From NCBI GenBank assembly GCA_017521775.1, contig JAFXBO010000168.1:1-8604 (forward strand): 8,604 nucleotides of DNA. Reading direction: 5' to 3'. The notes beneath the pieces were generated by a model, which ran no database searches, was not told the origin of the DNA, and saw nothing but the letters and a program-made list of their open reading frames with translations. This document shows, piece by piece, positions 1 through 6,603 of the stretch. This DNA is from Clostridia bacterium (GTDB lineage Bacteria; Bacillota; Clostridia; UBA1381). Numbering within the stretch: position 1 is the stretch's first letter; every line of letters starts with the position of its first letter. The position numbers and the translations under genes are program-made.

Positions 1-925
1 GGTCATTTATAGGCATTGCGATACCCTGAGTAACAGGACCATAAGCCTCAGCCTTTGCAAGTCTTTGAACAAGCTTATATCCGATATTTCCAGCATCAAG
101 GTCAGGGAATACCAAAACATTTGCCTTTCCTGCAACAGTTGAACCCGGTGCCTTTGACTCTCCGATTGATGGAACGATAGCGGCATCAAGTTGTAATTCT
201 CCGTCAACATTAAGGTTTGGATTGTTTTCTTTAACAATTCTTGTTGCTTCAACAACTTTATCAACATCTGCGTGCTTAGCGCTTCCTTTTGTTGAGTGTG
301 AAAGCATAGCAACATATGCTTCTTTTTCAGCTAATAATTCAAATGATTCTGCAGAGCAAGCTGCGATTGCGGCCAACTTTTCAGGGTCAGGATTTTGTTC
401 CAAACCACTGTCTGCAAAAATAAATGTTCCGTCTGCACCATATTCACAGTCAGGCACAACCATCAAGAAAAATGCAGATACTAATTTAACGCCAGGCTTT
501 GTCTTAATAATCTGAAGACTTGGTCTTAGAGTGTTTGCAGTTGAATGGCAAGCGCCTGAAACAACGCCGTCAGCATCTCCTGCTTTAACCATTAAGCAAG
601 CATAATACATATAATCTTCAAGCGCAATCTTCTTTGCTTCTTCATATGTCAAACCCTTAGACTTTCTTAATTCTACGAAAAGATTAAGATATTCTTCTGT
701 CTTTTCATATGTATATGGGTTAATTACTGTAGCCTTTGAAATGTCATAACCCTTTCCATATTTCTCCACCTCTTCAGGTGTGCCCACGATAATGATATTT
801 GCAATATCCTCTTTTAAGATTTTTTCGCAAGCCTCATAAATTCTTGAGTCCATTGATTCAGGCAAAACAATAGTCTTTTTGTCTTGTCTTGCTCTTTCTT
901 TAATTCTGTCAATAAATGTAGCCAT
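1..925 (-). CDS. pta: Phosphate acetyltransferase, C-terminus cut by window edge
   Basis: This enzyme interconverts acetyl-CoA and acetyl phosphate in the cytoplasm. With acetate kinase it forms the ATP-yielding acetate branch of fermentation. Translating the minus strand from the ATG at 925-923 gives 308 open codons running off the window edge. Clostridial Pta proteins are roughly 325-335 residues, so about 20-25 residues are missing. Family hallmarks visible in order are an N-terminal TIVLPES segment, GDADGVVSGACHSTANTLRP in the middle, then SHSTKGSA, DGELQLDAA, PGSTVAGKANVLVFPDLDAG and NIGYKLVQR, ending at the edge in GIAMPIND. The start is set by AAGGAG at 939-934, 8 nt upstream. The gene diverges from the HAD phosphatase and has its own promoter. 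Acetate kinase is often next to pta and could lie beyond the left edge, but that cannot be seen. The related phosphate butyryltransferase family is a weaker alternative, because the motifs fit Pta better. Confidence 0.95.
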   Translation of the reverse strand, partial: MATFIDRIKERARQDKKTIVLPESMDSRIYEACEKILKEDIANIIIVGTPEEVEKYGKGYDISKATVINPYTYEKTEEYLNLFVELRKSKGLTYEEAKKIALEDYMYYACLMVKAGDADGVVSGACHSTANTLRPSLQIIKTKPGVKLVSAFFLMVVPDCEYGADGTFIFADSGLEQNPDPEKLAAIAACSAESFELLAEKEAYVAMLSHSTKGSAKHADVDKVVEATRIVKENNPNLNVDGELQLDAAIVPSIGESKAPGSTVAGKANVLVFPDLDAGNIGYKLVQRLAKAEAYGPVTQGIAMPIND

Positions 926-975
926 TTTCATTTCTCCTTTGCTTACATAAAATATTACACATTTATTCAACATAT

Positions 976-1004
976 ATTATATACCAATAATTTCAAATTT
1001 ACAA
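976..1004 (-). promoter_or_regulatory. Sigma-A-type promoter of pta
   Basis: On the minus strand a -35 box TTGTAA (1004-999) is separated by exactly 17 bp from a perfect -10 box TATAAT (981-976). Transcription would start near 969, giving a leader of about 45 nt ahead of the pta ATG at 925. I see no riboswitch-like structure in that leader. Confidence 0.8.
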
Positions 1005-1031
1005 GTATTTGGGTAAAAAAAATTCTATATG

Positions 1032-1060
1032 TTGACATTAATTTCAATGTGGAATATAAT
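1032..1060 (+). promoter_or_regulatory. Consensus sigma-A promoter of the HAD phosphatase gene
   Basis: The -35 box TTGACA (1032-1037) and -10 box TATAAT (1055-1060) both match consensus perfectly, with the optimal 17-bp spacer (1038-1054). Expected initiation is around 1067, so the leader is only about 23 nt. The spacer region carries an imperfect dyad: ACATT at 1035-1039 and AATGT at 1046-1050. The -35 boxes of this promoter and the divergent pta promoter are 27 bp apart, so a regulator bound between them could affect both. Confidence 0.85.
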
Positions 1061-1089
1061 ATTTTAAAACAGATAAGGGAAGAGAGAAA

Positions 1090-1755
1090 ATGATAAAAGC
1101 AGTAATTTTTGATTTAGATGGCACAGTTTCAGACACAATCTCTACTATTGCACATTTTGGAAATGTTGCATTGGAACATTGTGGTTTTTTACCTATTGAT
1201 GAAAATGAATATAAATATTTTGCAGGAGATGGAAAAGTAAAACTGCTTCACAGGGCGTTAGCATTTTATGGTGCAGACACAGAAGAAAACTTTAAAAAGG
1301 TTGAAGCTAAGTATGATAGTGAATATGAGGCTGACCCGATTTTTGAAACAAAACCTTTTGATGGATTGGTTGAGGAATTGCAAAAACTAAAAAGCAGGGG
1401 AACAAAGCTTGCCATTCTTTCAAATAAGCCTGATAATGTGACAGTTATGGTTGCTAGAGAACTTTTTGGCGATTTATTCTGCATAGTTCACGGAAAAAGA
1501 GAAAATATAGCCACAAAGCCAGACCCTGAGGGAACAAATATCCTGATGGAGGAGTTGGGAGTTACAAAAGAAGAATGTGTTTTTGTAGGTGATACAAATG
1601 TGGATATCTTTACTGCAAAGAATGCAGGAATGAAATCAATAGGTGTTTTGTGGGGATTTCGTGATAAAAAGGAGCTTTTTGATGCCGGTGCTGACCATAT
1701 TATTGAAAAAACAGACCAAATTTTTGAAACAATTTTAAAAATAGAGAGTGAGTAA
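1090..1755 (+). CDS. HAD-superfamily phosphatase, phosphoglycolate phosphatase-like
   Basis: This is a 221-residue cytoplasmic hydrolase of HAD subfamily IA, which removes phosphate from small phosphorylated metabolites via an aspartyl-phosphate intermediate. All four motifs are present: motif I DLDGT with nucleophile D8 and acid/base D10, motif II LSN with S111, motif III KPDP with K143, and motif IV VGDTNVDI with D168 and D172 as metal ligands. A helical cap occupies roughly residues 15-85. Length and motifs fit the Gph/PGPase group, but substrates in this group cannot be read from sequence. Pyrophosphatase or sugar-phosphate phosphatase activity is possible. The ATG at 1090 is supported by a purine-rich site, AAGGGAAGAG (1075-1084), and by the promoter just upstream. 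The gene stands alone between the divergent pta and rplM-rpsI, which has its own promoter. Confidence 0.9.
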   Translation: MIKAVIFDLDGTVSDTISTIAHFGNVALEHCGFLPIDENEYKYFAGDGKVKLLHRALAFYGADTEENFKKVEAKYDSEYEADPIFETKPFDGLVEELQKLKSRGTKLAILSNKPDNVTVMVARELFGDLFCIVHGKRENIATKPDPEGTNILMEELGVTKEECVFVGDTNVDIFTAKNAGMKSIGVLWGFRDKKELFDAGADHIIEKTDQIFETILKIESE

Positions 1756-1790
1756 ATGAAAGAAAAACGAAGAAAAAAAGAGATTAAAAG

Positions 1791-1820
1791 AGAATTAAAA
1801 AACTATTTTAATTTTTTTTT
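1791..1820 (+). terminator. Possible weak AT-only intrinsic terminator after the HAD gene
   Basis: ATTAAAA (1794-1800) can pair with TTTTAAT (1806-1812) around a 5-nt loop, followed by a run of T to 1820. The stem has essentially no G-C pairs, so it would be weak. It may only partly separate HAD transcription from rplM. Confidence 0.35.
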
Positions 1821-1828
1821 AAAAAGTG

Positions 1829-1857
1829 TTGACAATGGTTTTAAAAAGTAGTATCAT
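1829..1857 (+). promoter_or_regulatory. Sigma-A promoter of rplM-rpsI
   Basis: A perfect -35 TTGACA (1829-1834) is followed after 17 bp by the -10 hexamer TATCAT (1852-1857). Initiation is expected near 1864-1867. This means a TTG start at 1863 for L13 would sit at or before the transcript start, which supports the ATG at 1917 as the true start. Confidence 0.8.
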
Positions 1858-1864
1858 ATCTTTT

Positions 1865-1908
1865 GCAGGTTTCATTTAAACCGAATTTTGAATTACTTAA
1901 TAAGGAGG
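1865..1908 (+). promoter_or_regulatory. rplM leader with 5' hairpin and strong Shine-Dalgarno
   Basis: The predicted leader is about 50 nt. Near its 5' end GGTTT (1868-1872) pairs with AAACC (1878-1882) around a 5-nt loop. A strong AAGGAGG (1902-1908) lies 8 nt before the ATG. The hairpin could stabilise the mRNA or be a minimal ribosomal-protein binding element. It is much shorter than typical autoregulatory leaders, and I cannot assign it to a known family. Confidence 0.4.
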
Positions 1909-1916
1909 AAATTTCA

Positions 1917-2354
1917 ATGAGTAGCTATTTGGCAAAACCACAGGAAATTAACAGAAAATGGTATATCATTGATGCACAGGATAAGCCTTTAGGCCGTGTT
2001 GCAGCTCAGGCAGCAAGCATTTTGAGAGGTAAGCACCTTCCAACATTTACACCAAATGTTGATTGTGGCGACCATGTGATAATCATAAACGCAGCAAAAA
2101 CAGTTTTGACAGGTAACAAAATCAATCAAAAGGTTCGTTACTATCATACTGGCTGGGTTGGTGGAATTAAAGAAATTCACTACAACAAGCTTATGGCAGA
2201 AAATCCTGAAAAGGCAATTATGTATGCAGTTAAGGGTATGCTTCCAAACAACACAATCGGAAGAAAGGCCCTAACAAGACTTCGCGTTTACAAGGATGAC
2301 CAACACGAGCACGCAGCTCAAAAACCAGAAAACTGGAACGGAGAAATAAAGTAA
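1917..2354 (+). CDS. rplM: 50S ribosomal protein L13
   Basis: This is a structural protein of the large ribosomal subunit, binding 23S rRNA early in assembly. It has 145 residues, the normal length for bacterial L13. It opens with [15 protein letters not shown] (residues 15-29) and carries the family signature around residues 105-137, including [14 protein letters not shown] and the [14 protein letters not shown] end. The start at 1917 is chosen over an in-frame TTG 54 nt upstream for three reasons: AAGGAGG at 1902-1908 is ideally placed, the 18 extra residues are not part of L13, and the upstream TTG coincides with the predicted transcription start. It is followed 13 bp later by rpsI, the conserved L13-S9 pair. 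Confidence 0.98.
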   Translation: MSSYLAKPQEINRKWYIIDAQDKPLGRVAAQAASILRGKHLPTFTPNVDCGDHVIIINAAKTVLTGNKINQKVRYYHTGWVGGIKEIHYNKLMAENPEKAIMYAVKGMLPNNTIGRKALTRLRVYKDDQHEHAAQKPENWNGEIK

Positions 2355-2367
2355 GGAGGATTTTAAA

Positions 2368-2763
2368 ATGGCAAAAGAACAATATTATGGCACAGGCAGA
2401 AGAAAGTCTTCCGTTGCAAGAGTTCGTTTAGTTCCTGGAAATGGAAATGTTACAATTAACGGAAGAGATATAGATGATTATTTTGGTCTTGACACATTGA
2501 AAGTTATCGTTCGTCAACCATTGACTCTAACATCAACAATTGGTAAGTTTGATGTTATCGCAAAGGTTGAAGGTGGTGGCTTCACAGGTCAGGCAGGCGC
2601 TATCCGTCATGGTATCGCAAGAGCTATATTGGAAGTTGATACAGACGAATACAGAGCAACATTGAAGCAAGCTGGTTTCTTGACAAGAGATTCAAGAATG
2701 AAGGAAAGAAAGAAATACGGCTTGAAGGCTGCTCGTCGTGCACCACAATTTTCAAAGAGATAA
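2368..2763 (+). CDS. rpsI: 30S ribosomal protein S9
   Basis: This is a small-subunit protein whose C-terminal tail reaches toward the P-site tRNA. It has 131 residues, normal for bacteria. The signature [18 protein letters not shown] spans residues 69-86, and the basic tail covers residues 103-131, ending in the invariant SKR. The Shine-Dalgarno AAGGAGG (2353-2359) overlaps the rplM stop codon, so translation of the two genes is probably coupled. Transcription of the pair ends at the hairpin directly downstream. Confidence 0.98.
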   Translation: MAKEQYYGTGRRKSSVARVRLVPGNGNVTINGRDIDDYFGLDTLKVIVRQPLTLTSTIGKFDVIAKVEGGGFTGQAGAIRHGIARAILEVDTDEYRATLKQAGFLTRDSRMKERKKYGLKAARRAPQFSKR

Positions 2764-2772
2764 TTACGACTC

Positions 2773-2801
2773 AAAAACCTCCGAATTTTCGGAGGTTTTT
2801 T
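2773..2801 (+). terminator. Rho-independent terminator of rplM-rpsI
   Basis: CCTCCGAA (2778-2785) and TTCGGAGG (2788-2795) form a perfect GC-rich stem with a tight loop, followed by TTTTTT (2796-2801). A matching A-run (2773-2777) precedes the stem and can extend it. It begins about 10 bp after the rpsI stop. Confidence 0.93.
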
Positions 2802-2854
2802 GTTATAGTGTCGTCTATTCACACTTTATTCAAAAAATATTTACATAAAAAACA

Positions 2855-2882
2855 TTCACTTGGAATAATTTAATGTTATAAT
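2855..2882 (+). promoter_or_regulatory. Probable promoter of the exporter-SLH operon
   Basis: A perfect -10 TATAAT (2877-2882) is preceded at 16 bp by TTCACT (2855-2860), a 4-of-6 match to the -35 consensus. Initiation near 2889 would leave a leader of about 32 nt. The weak -35 suggests modest or activator-dependent expression. No other convincing promoter was seen between the operon's genes. Confidence 0.6.
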
Positions 2883-2905
2883 TAATTAAAATTACCTGAA
2901 ATATC

Positions 2906-2923
2906 AAGGAGGAACAGAAGTTG
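2906..2923 (+). promoter_or_regulatory. Ribosome binding site fixing a TTG start
   Basis: AAGGAGG (2906-2912) lies 8 nt before TTG (2921-2923), the same spacing seen for rplM and rpsI. The TTG start puts the basic N-terminus and membrane anchor in frame, so it is preferred over later ATG codons, the first of which lies within the folded domain. Confidence 0.8.
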
Positions 2924-4696
2924 GAACGAAACAAAAAACTCAAAATTTCCGATTTTAAGTTAACCAAAAAGAAGATTGCTTTTATTACTGCAGGAGCAGT
3001 ACTTGTTGTCGGATTGGGAATATATTCTGGTGCAAAAAGGTCTGCTGCTGTAAATTCTCAGGCAGTAATAGAGACAGACATTGTTACATACGGAGACATT
3101 AAATCGGTTATAACAGGTGAGGCTTCGGTTGAGGCTTATGAAAGATTTGAAATAATATCAATGGTTAGTGGTGATATTATAAGTTCTCCTTTTGAAGTAG
3201 GGGATTCTGTTTCTGAAGGGGATGTTCTTTATCAGTTTGATACAAAAGATGCACTAAGGAGTATACAAAAACAGGAAATATCTCTTGAGCAATCAAAAAA
3301 CAATCTTAACAATGCAAGAAGTGACTATAATGATGCCAAAGAAAATCTTTACATAACATCACCTTGTGATGGGATAATAAGTGGTTTGACAATAAAAAAA
3401 GGAAGCGATATTGCTAACAATCAGCAGATTGCAACAGTTAAGAACACAAGAGACTTGGAAGTATCACTTCCTTTCACATCCGAACAGATAGAAAAAATTT
3501 ATGTTGGACAAAGTGCCAATGTTTCAAGTTCAATTCATATGAGTGTTGTTTCGGGAAAAGTTTCCTCAATAAGTACGGAATCCAGTACGCAGGACAATGG
3601 GTCTAAAACATATAACGTTACAATTGAGCTTGAAAATCCGGGGGCATTTACAGAGGGACTTGCAGTCGGAGCAGAAATTGCAGGAATGCAGAGTCCTGGA
3701 TATGGAACTATAGAATATAGTGAAACAGGGACATTAAAAGCAGAGGCTTCAGGAACTATAACATCAGTTCGATATTCAAATGGTGATTTTGTGGAAAAGG
3801 GTGCTGTTATCGCAACTATTTCATCAGATGCACTTTCATCTCAGGAGAGAAGTCTTGCAAGCAGTGAATTAAACTATAAAAGCGCACAGCTTTCAATGTC
3901 GGAAACAAGGGATAGCCTTGATGATTATTCTATAACATCACCTATTTCAGGAACTGTTATAACAAAAAACGCGAAAGCAGGAGACACTATTGACAGAACA
4001 AACTCATCAACAGCTCTTATGGTTGTTTCAGATATCTCAAAGCTAAAATTCAGTCTTGAAATTGATGAACTGGATATAAGCAAGGTTCATGAGGAACAAG
4101 AGGTTGATATAACCTGTGAAGCACTTCCTGGTGAAGAATTTAAGGGAAAAATTACAAGCATTTCAGTTGAGGGTACAGCAACAAATGGTGTTACAACATA
4201 CACAGCAGAGGTAGTTATTGACGAACCTGGAAATTTAAGACCAAGTATGAATATTGACGCAAGTGTCATAATTGATTCTCGCGAAAATGTGTTAATGATT
4301 CCGAGTGGTGATGTTAAAACAGCTATGGGAATGTCATATGTTTTCTTAAAGGATGAAACAGGTGAAAGAGGGGCAACTGAAGAAGATTTTATACCTTTAA
4401 TGGATGGAAAAGTATCTCAAAGAGTGAATAAAGAGAATAATAAAGATAGAGAGCATAAAGGTATGATGCCTGAAGCACCTGAGGGCTTTGTGGTTGCTAT
4501 AGTTGAAACAGGAATTTCCGACGGTGAATACATAGAGATTAAGAGCGGATTAGAGGAATTTGACGAAATTCAGAGTGTTACTGTCGAATCAAATTCACTA
4601 AATGACTTTATGCAAATGATGGGTGATATGCATGGTGGAGCTATGCAGGGAGGAGGAATGCCATCGGGTGGTGGAATGCCTGGAGGTATGAGGTAA
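2921..4696 (+). CDS. Membrane fusion (adaptor) protein with two tandem HlyD-type modules
   Basis: A 591-residue MacA/HlyD-class adaptor partnering the ABC transporter encoded next to it. A basic N-terminus leads into one membrane anchor (about residues 19-36); the rest should lie outside the membrane. Two similar modules follow. Module A has half-lipoyl at about 78-108, helical hairpin 109-144, second half-lipoyl at 145-175 (ITSPCDGIISG) and beta-barrel 178-253. Module B has half-lipoyl 276-302, hairpin 303-337, second half 338-371 (ITSPISGTVIT) and barrel 374-450. Only one membrane-proximal-like domain follows (about 455-557), interrupted by a charged, probably disordered stretch at about 479-520. 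The tail (562-591) is rich in Met and Gly with one His. Typical MacA proteins are nearer 370-400 residues, so the second module explains the extra length. It starts at TTG and ends in tandem TAATAA stops, 4 bp before the ATPase gene. The substrate is unknown. Confidence 0.88.
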   Translation: MERNKKLKISDFKLTKKKIAFITAGAVLVVGLGIYSGAKRSAAVNSQAVIETDIVTYGDIKSVITGEASVEAYERFEIISMVSGDIISSPFEVGDSVSEGDVLYQFDTKDALRSIQKQEISLEQSKNNLNNARSDYNDAKENLYITSPCDGIISGLTIKKGSDIANNQQIATVKNTRDLEVSLPFTSEQIEKIYVGQSANVSSSIHMSVVSGKVSSISTESSTQDNGSKTYNVTIELENPGAFTEGLAVGAEIAGMQSPGYGTIEYSETGTLKAEASGTITSVRYSNGDFVEKGAVIATISSDALSSQERSLASSELNYKSAQLSMSETRDSLDDYSITSPISGTVITKNAKAGDTIDRTNSSTALMVVSDISKLKFSLEIDELDISKVHEEQEVDITCEALPGEEFKGKITSISVEGTATNGVTTYTAEVVIDEPGNLRPSMNIDASVIIDSRENVLMIPSGDVKTAMGMSYVFLKDETGERGATEEDFIPLMDGKVSQRVNKENNKDREHKGMMPEAPEGFVVAIVETGISDGEYIEIKSGLEEFDEIQSVTVESNSLNDFMQMMGDMHGGAMQGGGMPSGGGMPGGMR

Positions 4697-4700
4697 TAAG

Positions 4701-5402
4701 ATGATAAGACTTGAAAATATAAAAAAAATATATCATATGGGTGAAACTGATGTTCACGCACTGGATGGTGTAAGTCTTCATATAAAGCCTCATGAATTTG
4801 TTGCAATAATCGGACCATCAGGCTCAGGAAAATCTACACTTATGAATATGATAGGATGTCTTGATGTTCCGACAGACGGAGAATGTTGGATTGACGGAGT
4901 TGCTGTCAGCAAAATGAGGGATAACCAACTTGCAGATTTAAGAAACAGAAAGATAGGGTTTATATTTCAGCAATATAATCTTTTATCCAAGCTTTCAGCT
5001 ATTGAAAATGTGGAATTGCCTTTGATTTATAGGGGACTTTCACAAGCTGAGAGAACTGAGCTTGCAAAAGAAGCCTTAAAGAGAGTGGGGCTCCTGGACA
5101 AAATCAATCATAAGCCATCAGAACTCTCAGGTGGACAACAACAAAGAGTTTCAATAGCAAGAGCTCTTTCGTCAAAACCATCTATTATCTTAGCCGATGA
5201 GCCGACAGGCGCGCTTGATTCAAAATCAGGAATTGAAATTATGCAGATGCTTCATGAACTGCATTCGGAGGGTAATACGGTTGTTCTTATTACCCATGAC
5301 TTAAATATTGCAAAGCAGGCTGAGAGAATTGTGACAATAAAAGATGGACTTATTGTATCAGATACTGAAAACAAGAATGACAGAAATGAGGCGAGCCTAT
5401 GA
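4701..5402 (+). CDS. ABC transporter ATPase, MacB/LolD type
   Basis: This 233-residue nucleotide-binding subunit powers the adjacent permease from the cytoplasmic face. All catalytic elements are intact: Walker A GPSGSGKST (residues 38-46), Q-loop Q90, signature LSGGQ (142-146), Walker B IILADE (162-167) with catalytic E167, D-loop ALD (171-173) and switch H199. Phrases such as FIFQQYNLL and ADEPTGALDSKSG are typical of the MacB/LolD/SalX group, which works with FtsX-fold permeases by mechanotransmission rather than a classic transport channel. A GAGG at 4690-4693, lying in the end of the adaptor gene, serves as ribosome binding site. The gene ends in an ATGA overlap with the permease gene. 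A short charged tail (about residues 222-233) follows the ABC fold. Confidence 0.95.
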   Translation: MIRLENIKKIYHMGETDVHALDGVSLHIKPHEFVAIIGPSGSGKSTLMNMIGCLDVPTDGECWIDGVAVSKMRDNQLADLRNRKIGFIFQQYNLLSKLSAIENVELPLIYRGLSQAERTELAKEALKRVGLLDKINHKPSELSGGQQQRVSIARALSSKPSIILADEPTGALDSKSGIEIMQMLHELHSEGNTVVLITHDLNIAKQAERIVTIKDGLIVSDTENKNDRNEASL

Positions 5403-6586
5403 AGTTTTTTGCTAAAATCAATCAATCTGTCAAGATGGCAATGAAGAGTATTCTGGGAAACAAGGCTCGTTCAGCATTGACAATGCTTGGTATTGTTATT
5501 GGTGTGAGTTCTGTAATATTGTTAACAGGTATCGGAGGAGGCACAACAAAGGCTATAACTGACCAGATATCTTCTATGGGCACAAAGCTTATAACCGTAA
5601 ACACAAACAGAAGAGGCTCGACAAGAAGTGTTGATTATGACGATTTATCAGAATATGTTGAAGATAATCCCGAACTCTTTTCAAATTTATGCCCATACAT
5701 TTCGGGAATTGCACAAGCCAAGCTTGGCAGTGAGAATTTCCAAACCTCGCTTGATGCATCGGATGAACAGTATGAGAGTATAAAGAATGTTGAACTTATA
5801 AGTGGAAGATTTATTTCGGAATTTGACTGTGAAAATCGAGCTTATGTAGTGGTTGTGGGTACATATATACAAAGGGAATTGTTTGGAGGTATGAATCCTG
5901 TCGGAGAGTATATAAAATTAAACGGAAAGCAGTTTAAAATCATAGGAGTCTATGATGAAACTGCAGACTCCACGAAAAATTCTCAGGATAACAAGGTAAC
6001 AATTCCATATACAACAGCAATGAGATTTTTAAAAAATAAAAAAATCTCAACCTACTACCTTGAAGCAAAGAACGAGGATGTGGTTGATATGGCAGTGAGT
6101 TCAGTAAAGTCGTTTTTTGCAAGAAAATTCGGTTCTGATTCGGGATTTAGTGTGACAAGTGTTTCTGTTATCATTGACACAATGAACGAAATTCTGGGTA
6201 TGATGACAACGATGCTTGCAGGCATTGCGGCAATCTCGCTTATTGTGGGTGGTATTGGTGTTATGAATATTATGACCGTAAGTGTAAGCGAAAGAACGAG
6301 AGAAATTGGTATACGAAAGGCAATTGGTGCAAGAACAACCGATATACTGATGCAATTTTTAATTGAATCAGTTTTGCTTAGTGCAATAGGAGGAACTATT
6401 GGAATATTGGTTGGAATAGGACTCGGACCTGTTGTTAAATCATTACTTAATTTAGAGTTCGCAGTTCAAATGAATATGGTTATAATATCATTTGCATTTT
6501 CGGCAGCAATCGGGGTCTTCTTTGGCATCGCACCTGCTAAAAAAGCAGCAAATTTGCATCCGATTGATGCATTGAGAGCAGATTAA
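5399..6586 (+). CDS. ABC transporter permease, MacB-like with FtsX domain
   Basis: This 395-residue inner-membrane subunit pairs with the preceding ATPase. An N-terminal amphipathic segment with KARSALTMLGIVIGV leads into membrane helix 1 (about residues 26-45). A large extracytoplasmic MacB periplasmic-core-like domain follows (about 46-265), then three more helices (about 268-292, 318-345 and 358-380). The coupling region GGIGVMNIMTVSVSERTREI (284-303), continuing GIRKAIGAR, is close to that of MacB. MacB itself fuses the ATPase to this domain; here they are two genes, as is usual in Firmicutes. The start overlaps the ATPase stop (ATGA) and has GAGG at 5388-5391, implying translational coupling. 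Candidate substrates for this class include peptides, antimicrobials, lipoproteins and heme-like molecules, and nothing in the sequence decides among them. Confidence 0.93.
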   Translation: MKFFAKINQSVKMAMKSILGNKARSALTMLGIVIGVSSVILLTGIGGGTTKAITDQISSMGTKLITVNTNRRGSTRSVDYDDLSEYVEDNPELFSNLCPYISGIAQAKLGSENFQTSLDASDEQYESIKNVELISGRFISEFDCENRAYVVVVGTYIQRELFGGMNPVGEYIKLNGKQFKIIGVYDETADSTKNSQDNKVTIPYTTAMRFLKNKKISTYYLEAKNEDVVDMAVSSVKSFFARKFGSDSGFSVTSVSVIIDTMNEILGMMTTMLAGIAAISLIVGGIGVMNIMTVSVSERTREIGIRKAIGARTTDILMQFLIESVLLSAIGGTIGILVGIGLGPVVKSLLNLEFAVQMNMVIISFAFSAAIGVFFGIAPAKKAANLHPIDALRAD

Positions 6587-6603
6587 TTGAAAGGAAATAT
6601 AAA

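Noticed and set aside
222..515. Plus-strand 97-codon open frame inside pta
   Set aside because: It lies entirely antisense to a well-conserved part of pta and has no family resemblance or start signal.
884..1093. Plus-strand 69-codon open frame ending at the HAD start
   Set aside because: It runs antisense to the pta start and through both promoters, has no ribosome binding site, and its composition looks like translated AT-rich intergenic DNA.
1863..1916. 18-residue N-terminal extension of L13 from a TTG codon
   Set aside because: The TTG coincides with the predicted transcription start and has no ribosome binding site, while the ATG at 1917 has AAGGAGG at ideal spacing and gives the standard L13 length.
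4570..4818. Minus-strand 82-codon open frame across the adaptor-ATPase junction
   Set aside because: Its Pro/Ile-rich sequence is the antisense reading of the Met/Gly-rich tail codons, and it has no start signals.
5945..5971. GGAGTC / GACTCC inverted repeat in the permease gene
   Set aside because: It has only 6 bp of stem with a 15-nt loop inside a coding sequence, which is expected by chance over this length.
6021..6049. Perfect 10-bp inverted repeat (TGAGATTTTT / AAAAATCTCA) within the permease gene
   Set aside because: It is in the middle of an intact coding region, is AT-rich, and is not followed by a T-run. It is most simply explained by Phe/Leu and Lys codons.
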